This document shows positions 1 through 6,994 of a stretch of DNA of 9,102 bases, piece after piece. The DNA is taken from contig JAAYJP010000170.1 of assembly GCA_012522875.1 (NCBI GenBank), positions 1 through 9,102 on the forward strand, written 5' to 3'. The first letter of the stretch is position 1. Every line of letters begins with the position of its first letter. The notes beneath the pieces were generated by a model. The model was not told where the DNA came from and did no database searches. It was given only the letters and a program-made list of their open reading frames with translations. The translations under genes and the position numbers were made by a program. This DNA comes from Clostridiales bacterium. GTDB taxonomy: Bacteria > Bacillota > Clostridia > Christensenellales > Aristaeellaceae.

Positions 1-768
1 CGCGCCCGTCAGGGAGGGAGCACCCAGGTTAAAAGCCTCAATGGTCATATAGCCATCATAACCACCCTGCTTGAATACATCGAAAATATCCTGACCGCAG
101 GCATGCCCCGTGCCAGGGATGCCCCGATCGTTTTCAGAGATATGGACATGCTTGATGTAGGGCAAGCCTTTTCGAAATGCCTCGGCCAAGTTCAGCTCCT
201 CAATATTGGCATGCATGGTATCAACCAGTAATCCCACATTGTCCATATCCATTTCCCGAACATATTGGACGCCTGCTTCAACGGTGTTGATCAGATGAGT
301 CTCAAAACGGTTCAGCGGTTCAACCGCAACTGTCACTCCGTGCTTTTTGGCATATTCAAAGCAGGGGCGCATCACCTCAAGCGACCAGTCCCACTCCTGT
401 TGTGTGGGCCGCTGGCCGGTGAAATACCCGAGGCCCTGATACAGGGGACCACAAATCAGCTTGCCACCGAAAGCCAAAGTCAGGTCAATAAACTTTTGAA
501 ATTCGGAATACGTAGCCTCCCGTAAGGAACCGCGAGGGCTGATAGGGTTGCAGATATCGGGTGAAAAAGTACCTACTGTGGTCACGTCCAACCCCAGCTG
601 CCGGGCGTGTTCACCAAACTTGGCACAATCTCCTTCATCGGAAATAACACCCACATTAAACTCTACGCCATCAAATCCCATGTCCTTGCACTGGTCAAGC
701 AGTTGCTTGTGCTGGGCAAAACTGGTGTTATCCGACCACAAGAGAAGGTTCATGCCGACTTTAATCAT
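1..768 (-). CDS. Ketose 3-epimerase-like TIM-barrel enzyme (D-tagatose/D-psicose 3-epimerase family), 3' end cut by window edge
   Basis: Seen: 256 codons are open from an ATG at 766-768 to the window edge, preceded by GGGAG eight bases upstream. The protein has the AP-endonuclease-2/xylose-isomerase-like barrel fold. Its late motifs line up with D-psicose/D-tagatose 3-epimerases: E150 in AVEPLNRFE, D183 and H186 in VDTMHANIE, H209 and R215 in HVHISENDR, and E244 in TIEAFN. Family knowledge: four of these (E, D, H, E) bind the divalent metal, the two Glu residues swap the C3 proton, and the extra His and Arg hold the substrate. All six fall at a constant offset of two from the Agrobacterium D-psicose 3-epimerase numbering as I recall it. 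The family is about 290 residues, so roughly 30-40 are missing outside the window. The likely role is cytoplasmic C3 epimerisation of an unphosphorylated ketose or keto-sugar. It is the last visible gene of the operon, behind a stem-loop. Exact substrate unknown. Confidence 0.85.
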   Translation of the reverse strand, partial: MIKVGMNLLLWSDNTSFAQHKQLLDQCKDMGFDGVEFNVGVISDEGDCAKFGEHARQLGLDVTTVGTFSPDICNPISPRGSLREATYSEFQKFIDLTLAFGGKLICGPLYQGLGYFTGQRPTQQEWDWSLEVMRPCFEYAKKHGVTVAVEPLNRFETHLINTVEAGVQYVREMDMDNVGLLVDTMHANIEELNLAEAFRKGLPYIKHVHISENDRGIPGTGHACGQDIFDVFKQGGYDGYMTIEAFNLGAPSLTGA

Positions 769-787
769 AGAATTTGCTCCCTTACGC

Positions 788-799
788 ATCGTGCACGAT
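788..799. repeat. 12-bp perfect palindrome next to the stem-loop
   Basis: ATCGTGCACGAT reads identically on both strands. It overlaps three bases of the downstream arm of the 797-833 stem-loop and lies just upstream of the epimerase ribosome binding site. It could be a small operator or a second hairpin, or chance; nothing in the sequence decides. Confidence 0.4.
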
Positions 800-833
800 T
801 GCCGGAGTCTGCAGGAGGCAGACTCCGGCAATC
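797..833 (-). terminator. Perfect 16-bp stem-loop between binding-protein and epimerase genes, no U tract
   Basis: The arms 797-812 and 818-833 are perfect 16-base reverse complements around a five-base loop (813-817, CTCCT in the minus-strand transcript). It lies 22 bases after the stop of the binding-protein gene and 28 bases before the epimerase start. Neither side has a run of T, so it is not a canonical intrinsic terminator. Intercistronic hairpins of this kind after binding-protein genes are known to protect upstream mRNA and lower downstream expression, which is the favoured reading here. The loop CUCCU could also pair with a GGGAG-type ribosome binding site. The structure is certain; the function is inferred. 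Confidence 0.6.
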
Positions 834-855
834 TGATAGTAGAATGTGAATGCCC

Positions 856-1971
856 TTATTTCATGAAATCAACAGCATCCAGGTAGAATTCAGTATTGTT
901 GATGTCATAGACCACCGTGCCCGCTTCGCGCTTGGCCATATAGGCTTCGACATCAGTAAAAGGAACAAGGGAGTCCCACATCTCCTCAATGTTAGCGCTG
1001 TTGTAGAAGTTGAGGGCCGGATGGAAGTACTTACGATAAGTCTCGCCGGCGAAATAGGACTTGAGTACCTGGTAAAGCGCGTCGCCCTCCAGGAGAGCGG
1101 ATTGATTGACATCAGCATCAATCACGCCATCCTTTACCCACTGCCAGGAGATCTCACGGCCATTACCGGAACCCAGCCAGTAGTCACCAGTGTCAAGGCC
1201 AGCTTCTTCCATGGCCTCAATCACACCTTCCATCATGGGATTGTTCTGGGCATAGACGCCGTCAAAGCCAGTGGGGCCCAACTCTGTGATGATATTGGTC
1301 ATCGCAGTTTTGGCGGAATCCTTCATCCAACCGCCAGAGGTCCAATAAAGTTCCAGCCCTGGGCCGCCGGCCATGCCGGAGTTCTTCTGGGTGGCCCACT
1401 CCTCAGCGCTAGCCCAGGAGCCAAGATCCGCACCACCGTCCACATAGCCTTTGATGAAGCCCAGAGATTGAGCACCTGCAGAGCCCTGGCCCAGCACACC
1501 TTCGATGTTAACAACCTTCTTGGCGCCCCAGGCAAAAGCGTCCACGCCCGCATAGTAGCCTTCCTTCACGAAGTCATAGCCGATGAAGGCCGCTGCGTCC
1601 AGCGCATTCTGGGCACTTGCAAAACTGTGTGTCATGCCAAAGTAGGGAATACCCGCATCTTTGGCCATCTGGATGCACTCAGAGGTAGTTTCCACGTTGT
1701 TCTGAATCACGGCGATGGCATCATAGCCAGAAGTAATGAAGTTCTGTACTGCGTTGAGCTGTTCTGCCGCGGAGCCTGTACCTGTCACCACATCAATGGT
1801 CCAGTCGATGTCAGGATCAGCTTCAGCAAGCGCCTTGAGCACGTCTGTAGTTGCCGCGTAGTAACTGTCCACATTGTCCGCATAGAAACCGATGTTTTTG
1901 GTTTCCGCGATGGCCGCCGCCATACCAGATACCATAACCAAGGCAACAAGCAGGGCTAAGAGTTTCTTCAT
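856..1971 (-). CDS. Sugar ABC transporter substrate-binding protein (RbsB/periplasmic-binding-protein type I fold)
   Basis: This 371-residue protein starts at an ATG preceded by AGGAGG with a ten-base spacer. Residues 1-22 form a Sec signal peptide: MKK, a hydrophobic stretch to about residue 20, and an AIA cleavage motif (A20-A22). There is no lipobox cysteine; the only Cys is C99. The mature part opens with a beta strand (NIGFYADN) and has the two-lobe pattern of type I sugar-binding proteins, with GYDAIAVIQNN at 82-92 typical of lobe 1 and GFDGVYAQNNPMMEGVIEA at 235-253 typical of lobe 2. Its length is somewhat above the roughly 300 usual for mature RbsB. It should capture the ligand outside the membrane and hand it to the permease encoded 18 bases upstream. 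The gene order ATPase, permease, binding protein matches E. coli rbsACB. Ligand unknown; several aromatic residues (W210, W215, W265, W276, W278) could stack on a sugar ring. Confidence 0.88.
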   Translation of the reverse strand: MKKLLALLVALVMVSGMAAAIAETKNIGFYADNVDSYYAATTDVLKALAEADPDIDWTIDVVTGTGSAAEQLNAVQNFITSGYDAIAVIQNNVETTSECIQMAKDAGIPYFGMTHSFASAQNALDAAAFIGYDFVKEGYYAGVDAFAWGAKKVVNIEGVLGQGSAGAQSLGFIKGYVDGGADLGSWASAEEWATQKNSGMAGGPGLELYWTSGGWMKDSAKTAMTNIITELGPTGFDGVYAQNNPMMEGVIEAMEEAGLDTGDYWLGSGNGREISWQWVKDGVIDADVNQSALLEGDALYQVLKSYFAGETYRKYFHPALNFYNSANIEEMWDSLVPFTDVEAYMAKREAGTVVYDINNTEFYLDAVDFMK

Positions 1972-1989
1972 GGTATAGAGTCCTCCTTT

Positions 1990-3135
1990 TTATTGTTCAT
2001 TCCCCTTTTTTGGGGGAATAGATCCCGTATTTGCGCTCTGCTGCAAGCGATGTTCGGGTTGGCCTATCGCCAGTCGGCCTTTCCGTGACTTACGGGCTCG
2101 CAGAATTTCAGAGGCCGCGCCTCCGGCGACCGCGGCAATAATAATGAGGCCTTTGACTAGGTACTGCCATTCAAACTGGATGCGCATGATGGTCATGGCA
2201 TTGGTGATGGTGCCCATCAGGATTGCGCCAATAAATGCACCTAGCACATTGCCTTTCCCGCCGGACATGGCAACCCCGCCTATGACGACAGCGGCAATAA
2301 CATCAATTTCCACATTCTGTCCCACAGTAATGATACCCGTGTTAACACGAACTAACTGCATAGTAGCGCCAACGCCTACACATACGCCATTAAACACAAA
2401 AGCCATGAGGCGCGTAAACTTCACATTGATTCCGGACAAGAAGGCGGCCTGTGGGTTGTTACCTACAGCGTAAATCCGGCGTCCGAACTTTGTGTATTTG
2501 AGCATGGCCCATGTGATCGCAGTTAGAATGAAGAACAGAATGACATAATAGGGAAAATTAAGCTTCAAGCCAAAAACCTTGATGCCTTCCGGATTAAAAA
2601 GGTCAACTAGATTTGACTTGAACCAGGCCAGATTCTGGCGCATTGCGACTTCCTGGGAATTGCTGATCAAAAGCGCTATACCGCGGCAGGCGATCATGCC
2701 GCCCAGCGTAATGATGAAGGATTCCACATTCAACCAGGAGATGATGGAGCCCATGACCAATTCAAGGCCTACGCAGATCAGAACGGCATAAATAACCGCC
2801 ATTGCGGGAGAAATTGCCCAATCCATAACGGCCTTGGCGATAAAGATGGCCACCAGGGAGGTCATCATGCCTATGGATAGGTCGATGGATCCTGTCAACA
2901 TAATGGCCGTCATGCCCAGAGCCATAATCCCGACCGCCGATACCTGCTGCATTATGTTAAGAATATTGGATGGATACAAAAAGGTCGGGTATACAACCGT
3001 ACCACCATTGATCAGGCTGTTGATCATCTGGTAGAGCACCACGCCGACAATAAAAACAACCGTGATGGTAACAACCGTTTGCAGTTCACTATTTTTTTTG
3101 AAGATTCCGATAGATTTCTTCTCCGGTGATGTCAT
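1990..3135 (-). CDS. Sugar ABC transporter permease (RbsC/XylH type, BPD_transp_2 family)
   Basis: This is a 381-residue polytopic membrane protein. The first clear membrane segment is about residues 20-41, followed by many more hydrophobic stretches, including about 62-82, 86-104, 109-131, 196-212, 277-292 and 297-315. Family signatures are LTGSIDLSIG at 80-89, NVESFIITLGGMIACRG at 136-152, the cytoplasmic coupling loop VGNNPQAAFLSGINV at 224-238, and IAAVVIGGVAMSGGKGNVLGA at 280-300. A basic, polar tail of about 35 residues (from 346) is predicted to be cytoplasmic. One permease gene suggests a homodimer, as in ribose-type importers. The start ATG overlaps the ATPase stop by four bases (ATGA) and has its own AGGAGG nine bases upstream inside the ATPase gene, so translation is probably coupled. 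Importer role is secure; substrate is not. Confidence 0.93.
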   Translation of the reverse strand: MTSPEKKSIGIFKKNSELQTVVTITVVFIVGVVLYQMINSLINGGTVVYPTFLYPSNILNIMQQVSAVGIMALGMTAIMLTGSIDLSIGMMTSLVAIFIAKAVMDWAISPAMAVIYAVLICVGLELVMGSIISWLNVESFIITLGGMIACRGIALLISNSQEVAMRQNLAWFKSNLVDLFNPEGIKVFGLKLNFPYYVILFFILTAITWAMLKYTKFGRRIYAVGNNPQAAFLSGINVKFTRLMAFVFNGVCVGVGATMQLVRVNTGIITVGQNVEIDVIAAVVIGGVAMSGGKGNVLGAFIGAILMGTITNAMTIMRIQFEWQYLVKGLIIIAAVAGGAASEILRARKSRKGRLAIGQPEHRLQQSANTGSIPPKKGNEQ

Positions 3136-4619
3136 TTTTGGGAGCCTCCTATCGAATAATTGAGGATGCTCTCCTCGGAAATATCCTCGCGCGCAAGTTC
3201 CCCGGCGATCTGGCCACCCTTCATCACAATGACATGATCAGACATGGACACAATCTCTGGCATATCAGAGGACACCATAAGGATGCACTTTCCCTGGCGA
3301 AGCAGTTCCATCATAATCTGATAAATTTCTTGCTTAGCGCCCACATCGATGCCGCGCGTGGGCTCATCGAAAATGTAGATATCCCCCTGGGTATTAAACC
3401 ATTTGGCCAGCACGACCTTCTGCTGGTTGCCGCCGGACAGGTTGCCGACCACAACATCGGCATTCTCAGCTTTGGTCCCCAGCTCCTGAATGTACCTCTC
3501 CCCCACAGCGTAATCGTGTTTGGGGCTGATGAGGAAATCCTTCATGTTGACCAGATTGGCCACAATGGAGTTGCGGGCGATGCTGTGCTTAAGGAAAAGC
3601 CCCGTTTGCTGCCTGTCCTCGGTAATGTAACAGAACTTGCGACGAATGGCGTCCGACGGCCGATTGAAATCCGCCTCTTGGCCATCCACAAGGACTTCTC
3701 CGCCTGTTTTCTTTGCTCCTCCCATGAGAAGGGTCATCAACTCGGATCGACCGGAGCCCACCATGCCGGCAAAACCCAGGCATTGCCCGCGGTAGGCCTT
3801 AAATGAAATGTTTCTTACGCCATTTCCATGTAAACCCCTGGCCTCCAGGGCCACATCACCCTTTGGGTAATAAACGCGGCTGTAAAAGGCAGACACATCG
3901 CGGCCGACCATGCTGCGCACCAATTCTTCTTCGGTAATATCCGATGCGTTGACCGTCATCACCTTGACCCCGTCGCGAAGTACCGTTACACGGCCGTCTA
4001 AGCGGAACACCTCATCCAGGTGATGGGAGATGTATACAACAGCGATACCGGTTGCCACGATTTTTCTGATGACCTCAAGCAGCATATCAATCTCAGAGGA
4101 GGAAAAGGACGCCGTAGGCTCATCAAGAATAACAATCTTGCGCTGGAAGATGACAGCTTTGGCCAGTTCAACCAGTTTGCGTTCGCTGCTTGACAACTCA
4201 CCAGCGATCGCATCCGGGCTAAAGCTACAGTGCAGGTAATCAAGAGCCTCAGCAGCCTTCTGGCGCATTGTATTCCGATCAACCTTCAACCCCTGCATCA
4301 CCTCAAGCCCTGCGAAAATGTTCTCCGTAACGCTCAGATGCGGAAAGATGTTGTGCTCCTGGTAGATGGTCTGAATGCCCAGCTCTATGGCCAGGCGTGG
4401 GGTAAGTGTCCGCTTCCTGCCCTCAAACTCAATGGCGCCGCCGGGGTCGGGCTGATAGGCACCGGAGAGGATCTTAATAAGCGTGGATTTCCCCGCGCCG
4501 TTCTCTCCGCAGATACAGTGGATCTCTCCGGGCATCAGGTCAAAGTCGATATTGGACAATGCCCTGACACCCGGAAAGGTCTTGGAGATGTTGATCAGGC
4601 GAAATATTGGCTGATCCAT
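3132..4619 (-). CDS. Sugar ABC transporter ATP-binding protein with two nucleotide-binding domains (RbsA/MglA/XylG type)
   Basis: Counting from the ATG at 4619, this is a 495-residue tandem ATPase, the usual length for the family. Domain 1 has Walker A GENGAGKS (38-45), Q87, a variant signature LSSSE (142-146), Walker B VILDEP (163-168) and switch histidines H199/H200. Domain 2 has a degenerate Walker A GMVGSGRS (285-292, Arg in place of Lys), intact signature LSGGN (394-398), Walker B with D418-E419, and Asp (D452) where the switch His would be. A degenerate second domain is normal for this family. It powers uptake from the cytoplasmic face of the permease encoded immediately downstream. Start choice: a GTG at 4631 is also in frame (499 residues), but its AAGGGG lies only one base away, whereas the ATG has GTGAG at seven bases and gives the usual short lead into ISKTFPGV. 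The start is moderately sure, the function very sure. Confidence 0.92.
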   Translation of the reverse strand: MDQPIFRLINISKTFPGVRALSNIDFDLMPGEIHCICGENGAGKSTLIKILSGAYQPDPGGAIEFEGRKRTLTPRLAIELGIQTIYQEHNIFPHLSVTENIFAGLEVMQGLKVDRNTMRQKAAEALDYLHCSFSPDAIAGELSSSERKLVELAKAVIFQRKIVILDEPTASFSSSEIDMLLEVIRKIVATGIAVVYISHHLDEVFRLDGRVTVLRDGVKVMTVNASDITEEELVRSMVGRDVSAFYSRVYYPKGDVALEARGLHGNGVRNISFKAYRGQCLGFAGMVGSGRSELMTLLMGGAKKTGGEVLVDGQEADFNRPSDAIRRKFCYITEDRQQTGLFLKHSIARNSIVANLVNMKDFLISPKHDYAVGERYIQELGTKAENADVVVGNLSGGNQQKVVLAKWFNTQGDIYIFDEPTRGIDVGAKQEIYQIMMELLRQGKCILMVSSDMPEIVSMSDHVIVMKGGQIAGELAREDISEESILNYSIGGSQK

Positions 4620-4653
4620 ACGTCTGCTCACGCCCCTTGGCTTCTGTCAGGAA

Positions 4654-5646
4654 TCACTGGTCTGATTTGATGGCTGCGTCAAAAGCAACAGCGGAGGGAT
4701 CGAAGTTGTACTGGCGCAGGTACTCCAGCGCTTCGGTAGCGCCGTACACGCGGTCCATGCCCGAATCTTCCCATTCCACAGACAGGGGACCGGTGTATTT
4801 ATACTGGTTGAGCACACGGCAGATCTTGTCGAAGTCCACATCGCCATGCCCCAGGGAGACAAAATTCCATCCCCGCCTGACATCCCCAAAGGGCAGGTGG
4901 CTGCCCAGCACGCCGTTGCGGCCATTGAGGTTCACGGCCACATCCTTGGCATGCACATGGTAGACGCGCTCATGGAAGTCCTCCAGGAACATAACCGGAT
5001 CCATGCCCTGCCACACCAGATGGGAGGGATCGAAGTTCAGCCCCAGGGTGTCCCGCCATTTGAAGGTATCAAGCAAGCGCTTGGTGGTGTAATAGTCATA
5101 GGCGATCTCGCTGGGATGGACTTCCAGGGCGAACTTCACACCGTTTTGGTCAAACGCATCAAACACCGGGCTCCAGACCTCCAGCACTTCCTGGAAGCCT
5201 CGCTCAATCATTTCCTCGGAGGTTTGCGGGAAAGAATAGAAATACTTCCAGATGGGGGAACCCATAAAGCCGGTGACTACCTTGACACCCAGCTTTTTCG
5301 CTGCACGGGCTGTGGTGATCATCTCCTCCTTGGCCCATGCGCGGATAGCCTCAGGCTTGCCTGCCAGATCCGCCGGCGCGAAGCCATCCAGCCTGACATC
5401 CCAGTTGTCGCATACGCATTGGCCGGCAACATGCGCCGCCAGCGCCCAGCAGCCCATGCCATACTTGGCCAAAGTGTCCTTCACCTGCTTGACATAGTTG
5501 TCATCACTGGCGGCCTTATGGACGTCTACCTGGCCCCAGGTAGCGATTTCCAATCCATCATATCCCATTTCACGGGCAATTTTGCAGGTATCCTCCAGTG
5601 ATAGATCCGCCCACTGAGCGGTACATAGGGTAATCGGCCTGGACAT
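4654..5646 (-). CDS. Sugar phosphate isomerase/epimerase-like TIM-barrel protein (AP endonuclease 2 fold)
   Basis: This 330-residue protein begins at an ATG with AGGAGG nine bases upstream. The opening (ITLCTAQWADLSLEDTCKIA, then MGYDGLEIATWG) is the first barrel strand and helix typical of IolE/IolI/xylose-isomerase-like enzymes. Likely metal ligands are E175 (ALEVHPSE), D206 and H209 (NFDPSHLVWQG), H232 (YHVHAKD) and E291 (SVEWED). It lacks the NRFE/ENDR features of the 3-epimerase at 1-768, so it is a separate subfamily rather than a duplicate. Known activities in this fold include C-epimerisation, keto-enol isomerisation, dehydration (IolE) and cleavage of 3-keto-glycosides or C-glycosides. 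Sitting between an oxidoreductase gene (54 bases upstream) and the importer, it probably acts on the oxidised substrate. The specific reaction cannot be assigned. Confidence 0.85.
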   Translation of the reverse strand: MSRPITLCTAQWADLSLEDTCKIAREMGYDGLEIATWGQVDVHKAASDDNYVKQVKDTLAKYGMGCWALAAHVAGQCVCDNWDVRLDGFAPADLAGKPEAIRAWAKEEMITTARAAKKLGVKVVTGFMGSPIWKYFYSFPQTSEEMIERGFQEVLEVWSPVFDAFDQNGVKFALEVHPSEIAYDYYTTKRLLDTFKWRDTLGLNFDPSHLVWQGMDPVMFLEDFHERVYHVHAKDVAVNLNGRNGVLGSHLPFGDVRRGWNFVSLGHGDVDFDKICRVLNQYKYTGPLSVEWEDSGMDRVYGATEALEYLRQYNFDPSAVAFDAAIKSDQ

Positions 5647-5700
5647 TGACGTATTCCTCCTTCATATTCAATCGATCACGGTCTTCTTCAGATGCGGGCT

Positions 5701-6837
5701 TTACTTCATTTCCACCCAGACATTGCCGCCCCGGGCGCTCCTGAGACAGGCTTCCACAAAGCGCAGGCCTTCAGCGCCTTCCTCCACTGTGGGGAAGTCA
5801 ATCATCTCTTCCCGGAAACTCCCCTGTTTTTTGGCCTTCAGGCATTTTATGAAACTGCCATATAAGTTGGCCATGGCCTCGAACCAGCCTTCCGGGTGCC
5901 CGCTGGGCAGGCGAGCATAGCTCGCGGCTTCCGGCGCGATGGTAGGATAGCCCCGGTGATGCTCTGTCAGGGCGCCATCTTTTTTGATGACGGTGATCTT
6001 TTCAGGCTCCTCCTGAAACCATTGGATGGAACCTCCGTCACCATAAATGCGTACACGCAGGCTGTTGTCATGTCCGATGGCGATCTGGCTGGTCCAGTAC
6101 ATGCCCGTTGCACCGCCTTCATACTCCACCATGACAAAGTCGTTGTCATCCAGTACCCGGCCGGGGACCACAACATCCATCTTGGCCAGCACGCGTTTGA
6201 TCTTAAGCCCCGTCATCCCTGCCACGAAGTTCTCCACATGCGTGCCAAGGTCCCCCAGGCAGTTGGCATCCCCGGACTGAAGGGGGTCGCTGCGCCAGGC
6301 TCCTTGCTTGCCGCCGTCCTCCCCTTCATGCGCCAGCCAGCCCTGGGGATATTCCGCCATGACGGTGCGCACCCTGCCAATGTCACCCCTTGCGATAATC
6401 TCCGCTGCGTGCTTGGCCGTCACATGGCCCCGATAGGTATAGGTCACAAGGAACAGAAGATCTTTCTCCCTGGCCAGCCGCACAAGCTCTTCCGCCTGCG
6501 CAGTGCTGACTGCCAGCGGCTTGTCACAGGACACATGGATGCCCTGCTGAAGAAAAGCCTTGCAGATTTCATAGTGGGAGACATTGGGCGTGACAACCAC
6601 CACAAAGTCAATGCCATCTTCCCTTTGCCCCTCTGCCACAGCCATTTCCCGGTAATCCTTGTACAGCCGGTCGGCCTTCAGGCCCAGCTCACGCCCCGTG
6701 GCCAGGGTTTTCTCATGGCTGCGCGAAAAGGTGCCCGCCACCAGTTTTGCCTCGCCGTCCAGATTGATGGAGCGCCGATGGGCTGCCCCGATGAAGGAAC
6801 CGGGACCGCCGCCAACCATGCCATAGTTGAGTTTCAT
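5701..6837 (-). CDS. Gfo/Idh/MocA family NAD(P)-dependent oxidoreductase (canonical)
   Basis: This is a 378-residue enzyme and the first gene of the transporter operon. The N-terminal Rossmann domain carries the dinucleotide loop GGGPGSFIG (9-17). The family lysine is K106 in CDKPLAV, and the second catalytic pair is D196 and H200 in GDLGTHVEN, in the C-terminal alpha/beta domain. Such enzymes oxidise a sugar or inositol hydroxyl, or reduce a keto group, using NAD(P). The GGGPGSFIGAAHRRS opening marks a subfamily often seen in sugar and inositol clusters, without a firmly known substrate. The ATG at 6837 was chosen because GGGGAGG (6845-6851) lies seven bases upstream and the Rossmann strand starts at once. 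An in-frame ATG at 6873 would put that site inside the coding region and add twelve residues unlike the family. It probably makes or consumes the keto intermediate used by the TIM-barrel partners. Confidence 0.9.
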   Translation of the reverse strand: MKLNYGMVGGGPGSFIGAAHRRSINLDGEAKLVAGTFSRSHEKTLATGRELGLKADRLYKDYREMAVAEGQREDGIDFVVVVTPNVSHYEICKAFLQQGIHVSCDKPLAVSTAQAEELVRLAREKDLLFLVTYTYRGHVTAKHAAEIIARGDIGRVRTVMAEYPQGWLAHEGEDGGKQGAWRSDPLQSGDANCLGDLGTHVENFVAGMTGLKIKRVLAKMDVVVPGRVLDDNDFVMVEYEGGATGMYWTSQIAIGHDNSLRVRIYGDGGSIQWFQEEPEKITVIKKDGALTEHHRGYPTIAPEAASYARLPSGHPEGWFEAMANLYGSFIKCLKAKKQGSFREEMIDFPTVEEGAEGLRFVEACLRSARGGNVWVEMK

Positions 6838-6844
6838 TTTTTGA

Positions 6845-6851
6845 CCTCCCC
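6845..6851 (-). promoter_or_regulatory. Ribosome binding site fixing the oxidoreductase start
   Basis: GGGGAGG on the minus strand with a seven-base A-rich spacer to the ATG at 6837. It decides against the longer in-frame start at 6873. Confidence 0.75.
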
Positions 6852-6929
6852 GTCCAAAAATCGTGGGGTACATTGATAAATTACTGCTCGCCCAAAGCCT
6901 CTGCCTTATACACCGTGTGTTCTGCGTTT

Positions 6930-6958
6930 ATCCTAACATAATTATTGCCCAATGGTTA
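6930..6958 (-). promoter_or_regulatory. Possible promoter of the transporter operon
   Basis: In the AT-rich 157-base gap, TAGGAT (6930-6935) matches four of six positions of a -10 box. Seventeen bases upstream, TAACCA (6953-6958) is a poor -35, as expected of an activator-dependent promoter. The arms CTAAC and GTTAG (6933-6937 and 6955-6959) form a small dyad spaced 22 bp centre to centre. This would leave a leader of about 85 bases before the ATG at 6837. Assignment by eye only; weak. Confidence 0.3.
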
Positions 6959-6964
6959 GATGTT

Positions 6965-6993
6965 TTTGCGAATTATTTGCGATATTTTTGTGA
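6965..6993. promoter_or_regulatory. Threefold TTTGYGA direct repeat at 11-bp period, candidate AraC-type operator
   Basis: On the plus strand TTTGCGA occurs at 6965-6971 and 6976-6982, and TTTGTGA at 6987-6993, each start exactly 11 bases from the last. One-turn direct repeats suit AraC-family proteins, whose two helix-turn-helix motifs contact successive major grooves on one face. The array lies just after the AraC-family gene and about six bases upstream of the possible -35 region of the next operon, a good position for activation. The repeats are certain; the operator role is inferred. Confidence 0.5.
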
Positions 6994-6994
6994 T

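Noticed and set aside
797..833. Canonical rho-independent terminator
   Set aside because: The stem is perfect, but no T-rich tract follows on either strand, and the next gene lies only 28 bases on in the same direction.
850..1959. Long plus-strand open frame antisense to the binding-protein gene
   Set aside because: It mirrors a well-recognised gene, has no matching ribosome binding site and its product resembles no family; it reflects codon bias.
3132..4619. Inactivated second ATPase domain as a sign of decay
   Set aside because: A degenerate Walker A in the second domain is normal for RbsA/MglA-type proteins.
4620..4631. GTG at 4631 as start of the ATPase gene
   Set aside because: Its AAGGGG is only one base away; the ATG at 4619 has better spacing from GTGAG. 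Not fully excluded.
4846..5601. Plus-strand open frame antisense to the TIM-barrel gene
   Set aside because: Same reason: no initiation signal and no family likeness.
5647..5700. Promoter or terminator in the 54-base gap between the oxidoreductase and TIM-barrel genes
   Set aside because: Only a ribosome binding site is evident; no hairpin or convincing promoter boxes.
6838..6873. Upstream ATG at 6873 for the Gfo/Idh oxidoreductase
   Set aside because: It would place the GGGGAGG ribosome binding site inside the coding region and add twelve residues not typical of the Rossmann start.
5896..6876. Long plus-strand open frame antisense to the Gfo/Idh oxidoreductase gene
   Set aside because: Shadow of the coding strand; the product has no recognisable fold, while the minus-strand protein has all family motifs.
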